From: Spongilla lacustris
Lineage: Eukaryota; Porifera; Demospongiae; Spongillida; Spongillidae
Assembly: GCA_949361645.1 (NCBI GenBank)
Contig: OX442418.1
Coordinates: 2,499,771-2,563,770, forward strand
Direction: 5' to 3'
DNA: 64,000 nucleotides
Below, one piece after another: positions 57,760-64,000 of the stretch (its first letter is position 1; the number at the start of each line of letters is the position of its first letter). Both the position numbers and the translations under genes were made by a program. The notes beneath the pieces were generated by a model. It had not been told where the DNA came from. It saw only the letters and a list, made by a program, of their open reading frames with translations, and did no database searches.

Positions 57760-58850
57760 TTGTCATAGATGAACATTGCTCATCTAACTTTCCTCCAATG
57801 GCAATCAGTGGATCATTAACATGTTATAGTGTATGTGATAACTCATCACTGTGGCAACAAATGATGTGCAGGACAATGGTGTCTTGGTAATTATAACCAT
57901 AGTAATGCTCATTTCTTACATGGAAGAGTTTTTTGGTCAACATGGAATCATCAGACCACTCAACAGTTTATGTTGTAATGGGGATTTTCCCCATGGCCCT
58001 ATTGTTGTATTGTGCGCGGGCCGAAGACGCCCCGCGGTGTAACACAACAGGGGGCGCTTTGTCCTAGCCACATTATTGTGCACACCTATATATGAATGGA
58101 GTGTGTATTGAGTATGCTTCCGTAGTATTATCGTTCAGAGTTGTCGTTTCCCTGTCTTTGAGGGTATGTACTTGGTCTGGTCGTGCGTTCAGTCCATTAC
58201 ACCATTACCTGGGTCATACCACTGATACCCCTGCAAGTGCAGTGTCCAGGAATAAGGAAACATTTCAAATGTGGATCATCAATAGTTTTCATAGTAGTCC
58301 TGTCCCCTCCCACCTCACTCCATCATTCCTGCCCCCTCCACTACACTGTATCCATACATAACCTGTTTACAAACATCATGGTGGGTGCCCATGCCAGGTC
58401 AGTCCAAAGCATACTTTCAGTCACCTGAAGTCACCTTGGCATTGTGCATTCATTACCAGAACACCTGCCATGCACTGGAAGGAAAACATGCAGATTTATT
58501 ATTGTTTCAAAACTGCATTATTCACTAGATAGTAAATACTGTGTGGTGCTTACTATACAGTGAAGTTATACTTCACCACATCAACTTTCAATAGTGGTAC
58601 GTATTTTAGATGCATTATCAGTGGCACTTGCCATTTGCCTATTCACATTGCTATGGCACATGGTCAAGCAGTGTAGGATACCAGTGTAGAACATTAGGAT
58701 AACACAAATTATGATACATGGTGTTTTGTAAGGGGCAGTAGGAATGGCGAGGAGAGTATTATCTAATGGGATGCTCATTCTCCTCCCCTTCCCCATCATA
58801 ATCAGATTCCTCTGGTCCTACCCCTCACTTCACACACTCTGGGGCAAAGG
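57760..58850. repeat. Direct duplication, copy 1
   Basis: ACTTTCCTCCAATGGCAATCAGTG through to the ACTGTATCCATACATAACCTG and TAGTAAATACTGTG segments recurs at about 59640-60560 in the same orientation. The copies differ by many substitutions and by an insertion of about 230 bp in this copy. Confidence 0.8.
57971..58216. mobile_element. LTR-like insertion in duplication copy 1
   Basis: The extra sequence has TGTAATGG near its left end (57974) and CCATTACA near its right (58194-58201), giving TG..CA inverted ends. It also has a TATATATG box at about 58088 and a GC-rich hairpin region at 58010-58045. This fits a solo LTR. No clean target duplication is visible, so the exact limits are uncertain. 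Confidence 0.4.
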
Positions 58851-58859
58851 CATTTGACA

Positions 58860-59640
58860 CATGTGTCACAATGATAGCCTATGATGAACTGAGAGAGGAG
58901 TTCTTAACAAAGGTTAGTATGGAGATTTCACACATGGATGTAGCTGAGAAGAAAGAAGATTAGATTGAAGGGAGACTTACAAAGATACATGTAGAGAAAG
59001 ATCTTGATGCACAGAACGATGAAAACACCATTCCACTTGCAGGAAGGCTAGGAGAGAGGTAAAGGTGTTGCGAGATGAGCTGAAAGACAAAAGAGAAAAA
59101 GAAATTGCAAGTAAGAATTCACAAACACAGAAATGGAGAATTGTATCCAGAGGCCTATTTGAGGCCCAAAACCATGGACCAATTTTGCATGCTATATACA
59201 AAAATCCCAAGGTGCTTCCAAATTACCCAGCACCAAACCCAGTCCCAATGATCAAAAGCAAATCCCCCTAGCACAACTCAGACCTACCCCGCCCATGAAC
59301 TGTCCATTTCCCCCACACACATACACCCTTTGGATTCCACCCCTAACCTTGTGGACCTGGTGGTATTCCCTGGTGGAATTGCCACCACCCCCAGAGATAT
59401 AACCACCACAGTTCTTTCCCCCATAGTATAGATCCATGGCAGTATTTTTGGAACCTCTTCCATACCTATAAAACTACCAAAGACCTCAAGGTGTCATGGC
59501 AGGTCAATAAAGTTGACCACCACACCCCAAATCACTGTACACCCCATCTTGTCCCACCCTCAATCTGTCCCTGCCTCTTCTCTGCACCCTCTCTGATCCC
59601 ACCACTCATTATACCACTGGAGGTGTGTGGAGGTGGAGCT
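58860..59640. other. Region between the duplicates, possible coding relic
   Basis: The plus strand has a charged stretch (VLRDELKDKREKEIASKNSQ, 59065-59125) in a 68-residue frame and, further on, HPLDSTPNLVDLVVFPGG. These look like pieces of translated sequence but I cannot assign a family, and stops interrupt them. Confidence 0.25.
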
Positions 59641-60560
59641 GTGAATGTTTGCTGGAGGAAGATTGCTTATCATACTTTCCTCCAATGGCAATCAGTGCAT
59701 CACAAACATGTTATAGTGTAAGTGTATAAGTGCAGATAACTCATCACTCTGGCAAAGATGGTACCATGGTAATGCTCAATGCTCACATGGAAGAGTTGTC
59801 GGAGATAATGGAGTCATCAGACTATATATAGTAGTGTTAGCCTGTCAGTTTACATCACTGATACCCCTGCCTTTGCAGTGCCCGGGAATAAGTAAAGATT
59901 TCAAGATCATCGAGATGGTAATGTGGATCTTCAGTACTTTTCAGAGTAGTCCTGCCCCCTCCTCTCCCCTCCACTGTATCCATATATAACCTGTTTACAA
60001 ACATCATGGGGGTGTCCAACACTGCCTGGTCATGGGTCCAAAATGTATTTTCAGTTACCTGAAGTCACCATAGCATTGGCCAGAACACTGGAGAACAAGC
60101 CACTTGAAGGAAAACAGATTTATTATTGAAGTATGAAAACCAATGTGGTCAAGTCTAACTTCACTTTATAGTAAATACTGTGGTGCTTACTATATAGCGA
60201 AGTTATTATTCACCACATCAGCTTTCTATAATAGTAATATCTATCTTTCATCCAGTGAGCCAAAATGTATTTTAGATGCATTACCAGTGGCACAGTTGTC
60301 ATCTGAAGGTTGTCAGAGTACCTACATTCACATTGCCATGCTGATGACTTGGCACATGGTCAAGCAGTGCTGGATACCAGTGTGGAACATGAGGGTACCA
60401 CCTACATGTACATGCTGTTTTCGAAGGAGCAATAGGAATGGTGAGGAGAGTATTATACCCAATCTATATGGCGCTTTACATCCTAATCACACCTCTCACC
60501 AGACACCACCCCTCAAAGGCAGTGCCGCCCCACCTCCCCCAAACTAAAGCCGTTGAGAAC
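59640..60560. repeat. Direct duplication, copy 2
   Basis: Partner of 57760-58850, without the LTR-like insertion. Confidence 0.8.
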
Positions 60561-61214
60561 TTGATGGTCATGCATGCGGGGGTGACAAAGAAGTGGAGCA
60601 ACGATGCAATCATTTTAAGTACATTTTGCCCAACCGGGTTAAAACCCGCCACAACTTTTTGCAGGAGTAATCAAATCATCTCAGGTTCGGTTTGTATATA
60701 GAGAGGTCCCTTAGCTACTGGATTGTCCTGCATGATCGCTATAATTGAACAAGCTACATGTACTGCGTCAATTCGCGCCAATGATTCGGGCAAATCACGT
60801 CTATATCTCCAGTACATTGATTATATCGTTGGCATACCGTCCCACCTGTTTCAATTACTACATGTACATAATAATATATAACAAAATTATAAAGTCATAA
60901 CTTAAAGGCGGTGCCGCCCCACTCCCCTCAAACTCTAGATCTCTTAGGTAATAACTGCGTCGAATATAGAAAGCACTGCACTATGCAAGTCATAATGAAA
61001 CTACGCATCTAATAGCAGAAGCAGTTACATATATTGTTCCGGCAGCCTTCGTATCTATTTTCATCCATGCACCGGTATAAGCGTTGATGGGCAATCAAAT
61101 TAACGTTTACACGAACCTAAAATCACTTTGGCAGACATAAGCATGTGATAGGAATATAAAACATTACTAACAGTGCAAAAAATGAAGCTTACCTTCTACA
61201 TGCGTTATTTGTAT
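60561..61214. other. Spacer
   Basis: AAAGGCxGTGCCGCCCCxC occurs at about 60516 and again at 60905. No other feature is seen. Confidence 0.4.
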
Positions 61215-62297
61215 GCAGTGTAAAAAGTATGATGTAATGGGAAGAGAAATATTATTCATACTTACTCCCTGCATTGTTCAGAATAGTATCCATGGTGACA
61301 ATGAGGTGCAATGGGACTTTTAACATCATTCAGTGATACTTACACCCTGCATTGTTCATAATAATAATTAAAGTGCAATGGGAAATGTAACATCATTGTT
61401 GCTTACAGCCTGCATTGTTCAACCATGATGACAAAAAAATAAGTAGGCATGTTAAGGTGCAATGGGAAACATCATTGATGCTTACAGGCTGAATTGTTTC
61501 ATAATAGTATCCATGGTGACAAGGAATTAGTGGCGTATTAAGGTGCATTAACATCATTGATGCTTACCATCTGCATTGTTCATACATGTATTAGTTAGTA
61601 TTCATGGTGACAAGGAATAAGTACATGTAGGTATGTTAAGATGCAATGGGAAATGTAACATCATTGATACTTACGTACTACATTGTTCATAATACCGGTA
61701 GTATCCATGGTGACAAGGAATACATAGGTATGTTAAGGTACAAATTGGGAACTGTAAAATCATCAGTACTTACAGGCTGCATCGTTCATTATAGTATCCA
61801 TGGTGACAAGGAATGAGTAGTCATGTTAAAGTGCAATGGGAAATATGATATCATTGATACTTACTCCCTGCATTGTTCATAATGATTGTCCATGGTTACA
61901 AGGAATAGTTAAGGTGCAATGGGAAATGTAACATCATTGATACTTACATCCTGAATTGTTCGTAATAGTATCCATGGTGACAAGGAATAAGTAGGCAATG
62001 GGAACTGTAACATCATTGATACTTACATTCTGAATAATATTATGCATGGTGACAAGGAATAAGCAGGCATGTTATAAGGTGCAATGGGAAATATATAACA
62101 TCATTAATACTTACAGGCTACATTGTTCATAACAGCATCCATGGTGAGAAGGAATACGTAGGCATGCTCAGCATATGGGAAATGTAACATACCCACTTCA
62201 TTATTCATAATGGTATCATGGTGACAAGGATTAAGTGAGCATGTTTAGGTGCAATGGGAACTGTACCATCATTAATACTTACTTTCTGCATTGTTCA
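61215..62297. repeat. Minisatellite, unit about 80-90 bp, some 12-13 copies
   Basis: Units contain CTGCATTGTTCATAATAGTA, CCATGGTGACAAGGAATAAG and GTGCAATGGGAAATGTAACA in that order, with many small differences and length changes between units. It ends where the Ty3 LTR begins. Confidence 0.9.
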
Positions 62298-62458
62298 TGT
62301 AACATAGGGTGCATGACCTTATGAGATCACAGTTGGTGTTAACCACAGCAGCAGGCTTTTCCCTGGGAACCTTATAATACGTGTGACTAGTATGGTATAT
62401 CTGCAGTGTCTGTGCATGTTATTCTTTCTATTAAGTTCGTGACCTGAGACTTGTCACA
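62298..62458 (+). mobile_element. 5' LTR of a Ty3/gypsy element (putative)
   Basis: The sequence from TGTAACATAGG to CTTGTCACA is about 160 bp with TG..CA ends. It starts abruptly inside a minisatellite unit (after GTTCA). It is followed by TTGGTAGCAGAG, which has the place and form of a primer-binding site (TGG start), 13 bp before the polyprotein ATG. The 3' LTR is beyond the window, so the limits are not proven. Confidence 0.6.
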
Positions 62459-62471
62459 TTGGTAGCAGAGA

Positions 62472-64000
62472 ATGGCTGTAGCAAGCGTTGCGATTAGTGT
62501 GCCGAAACCCTTTTCGTCAGGAGACGCCGCCGAGTGGTTTCTGCGATTTGATATCTGCAGCGCAGCGAACGACTGGAAGGACGAGGTAAAAGCAGTGAAA
62601 TTGCCGACCTTGCTCGAAGGCGAAGCACTCGCCGCATGGTTGGATCTGGGAGAGGATGATCGGAAAGTATACAAGACCGTCCGTAAACTGCTCGTTGCAA
62701 TATTTAGCAAGCTGGATCTACAGAGTGGATATTGGCAGCTTCCAGTAGATGTCAATGACAGAGAGAAAACAGCTTTCTCTCTGGGGCCAGGAATGGGATC
62801 ATTTGAGTTTACAAGGATGCCTTTTGGACTGTGTGGGGCACCTAGCTCTTTTCAGAGGCTAATGGACAAAATTACCAGAGGGCTGCCTTTTGTGACCACC
62901 TACCTTGATGATGTACTGATTCACTCAGCCAGTGAAGAAGAGCATAAGGAGCACCTATCCTCAATCTTCTCACGGTTGAAGACAGCAGGACTGACACTGA
63001 GAGAAAAAAAATGTCAAATAGGAATGCCACAGGTGACATATCTGGGACATGTCTTCTGTGCAGCAGGTGTAACTCCAGATGAGACAAAAGTGAAGGCAGT
63101 GGTGGAATGGCCAACACCAAGCAGTGTTACAGAGGTACGGCAATTCTTAGGTCTGGCTTCCTATTATCGGAAGTTCATCTGTCACTTTTCGGACATTGCA
63201 ACTCCTCTGCACAAACTGACACAGAAGGACAACCCATTTTGCTGGACTACTGAGTGTGAGGCAGCTTTTCGAACCTTGAAGTCAAAATTGACAAGTGCAC
63301 CTGTTTTGACGTACCCAAGGTTTGACAAACGAGCTAGTCAATTTGTGCTACAAACGGATGCAAGCGCAGTTGGGTTAGGTGCTATACTGCAGCAAGATGG
63401 CTATGTGATTGGATATGTTAGTCGGGTGCTATCCAAATCTGAAGCCAACTATAGTGTCATCCAACGAGAGTGTCTGGCATTGGTGTATGGAATGAAGCAA
63501 TTCAGACATTACTTGTTGGGCCGTCCATTCCAGCTGTGGACTGATCATGAACCATTACAATGGCTCTCCGGCCAGAAAATGGAAGGCTTGCTTTGTAGAT
63601 GGGCCCTGGCATTGCAGGAGTATGACTTCAAAATAGTGTATCGAAAAGCGAGTTTGAACACTAATGCAGATGCCCTGTCTCGGAGAAAGGATCCAGAACT
63701 CACAGCCACCACCAGAATAGATGCAGGGTTGTCAACAGTGCAGATCCATGAAGCTCAAAGAAGTGACGAAGTATTAAGCCAGTTATACAGAGCATTGAAA
63801 ACGTCACAGAAATGCCCTAAAGGAGATAACTGGAAGAAGCCACCATTGCGAAGATATAACCAGCTGTGGTCTCAACTCATCCTAAAGGATAACGTAGTTT
63901 GCAGACAGTACACACCTGGTCCCACCTCAGAGAGCATAACAGTCCCGGTGCTGCCCAAATGTCTCCATAGAAACGCACTGCTGATGGCTCATGACAGCTC
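62472..64000 (+). CDS. Ty3/gypsy polyprotein with gag joined to RT, runs off the window
   Basis: An open frame of 509 codons runs from the ATG at 62472 to the window end with no stop. Residues 1 to about 75 are gag-like (KPFSSGDAAEWFLRFD, LEGEALAAWLDL). At about residue 77 the sequence changes in frame to reverse transcriptase (FSKLDLQSGYWQLPV, FTRMPFGLCGAPSSFQ, TYLDDVLIHS). RNase H follows (QTDASAVGLGAIL, WTDHEPLQW, NADALSRR). The frame ends inside the start of the integrase zinc-binding region. The rest of gag, the protease and the RT N-terminus are absent, so an internal deletion has kept the frame. Such a copy cannot be autonomous. The long open frame suggests a young insertion. Confidence 0.88.
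   Translation, partial: MAVASVAISVPKPFSSGDAAEWFLRFDICSAANDWKDEVKAVKLPTLLEGEALAAWLDLGEDDRKVYKTVRKLLVAIFSKLDLQSGYWQLPVDVNDREKTAFSLGPGMGSFEFTRMPFGLCGAPSSFQRLMDKITRGLPFVTTYLDDVLIHSASEEEHKEHLSSIFSRLKTAGLTLREKKCQIGMPQVTYLGHVFCAAGVTPDETKVKAVVEWPTPSSVTEVRQFLGLASYYRKFICHFSDIATPLHKLTQKDNPFCWTTECEAAFRTLKSKLTSAPVLTYPRFDKRASQFVLQTDASAVGLGAILQQDGYVIGYVSRVLSKSEANYSVIQRECLALVYGMKQFRHYLLGRPFQLWTDHEPLQWLSGQKMEGLLCRWALALQEYDFKIVYRKASLNTNADALSRRKDPELTATTRIDAGLSTVQIHEAQRSDEVLSQLYRALKTSQKCPKGDNWKKPPLRRYNQLWSQLILKDNVVCRQYTPGPTSESITVPVLPKCLHRNALLMAHDS

Noticed and set aside
62387..63120. Minus-strand frames
   Set aside because: Antisense to the Ty3 polyprotein frame, which contains clear RT motifs.

Overview
The window reads as eukaryotic, metazoan DNA. 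The genes have very short introns (48 to about 250 bp is common), and the recognisable proteins are immunoglobulin, SRCR/LDLa, TRIM-NHL, apyrase and death-like families. Intergenic DNA is packed with decayed transposons. Compact genes, SRCR receptors, death-like domains and DIRS, hAT and Ty3 relics together suggest a sponge (Porifera). This is inferred from style and families, not from a marker gene. One run of exactly 200 N (43848-44047) looks like a scaffolding join.

Layout. 1-12.3 kb is an Ig-receptor cluster. One apparently intact six-exon gene lies on the minus strand (6167-9220). Several broken copies of its exons surround it, including an inverted copy of its cytoplasmic-tail exon that flanks a tyrosine-recombinase relic. 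13.3-14.6 kb is a repeat found again at 44.3-45.5 kb. 15.6-18.5 kb is a minus-strand receptor gene with two LDLa modules, one SRCR domain, a membrane segment and a tail of 8-residue repeats. 18.9-28.3 kb is transposon-rich: three related hAT-type elements and one hAT with a frameshifted transposase. 28.6-34.3 kb holds a Mutator-like element and many relics of the C-terminal part of one retroelement protein. 34.6-36.7 kb is an intact single-exon TRIM-NHL gene, with a truncated NHL duplicate at 32.2-32.7 kb. 37-46 kb is mostly mobile and palindromic DNA plus the gap. 47.5-48.1 kb carries four exons of a CANT1-like apyrase whose remainder is not visible. 50.5-52.6 kb is a decayed Ty3/gypsy element. 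52.9-54.9 kb holds tandem copies of the Ig-receptor membrane and tail exons. 55.1-55.6 kb holds two exons with a death-like domain. 57.7-60.6 kb is a direct duplication. 61.2-62.3 kb is a minisatellite, followed by the 5' part of a Ty3/gypsy element with an open frame that runs off the window.

The most unusual signal is dispersed. When duplicated copies are compared, one often carries an extra CATG or ACATGT where the other has none, which creates the very frequent TACATGTA palindrome. One such insertion breaks the SRCR reading frame. A second unusual structure is a pair of arrays near 42.1 and 43.7 kb. They alternate two short palindromes with variable 4-base spacers, and the second array runs into the gap.
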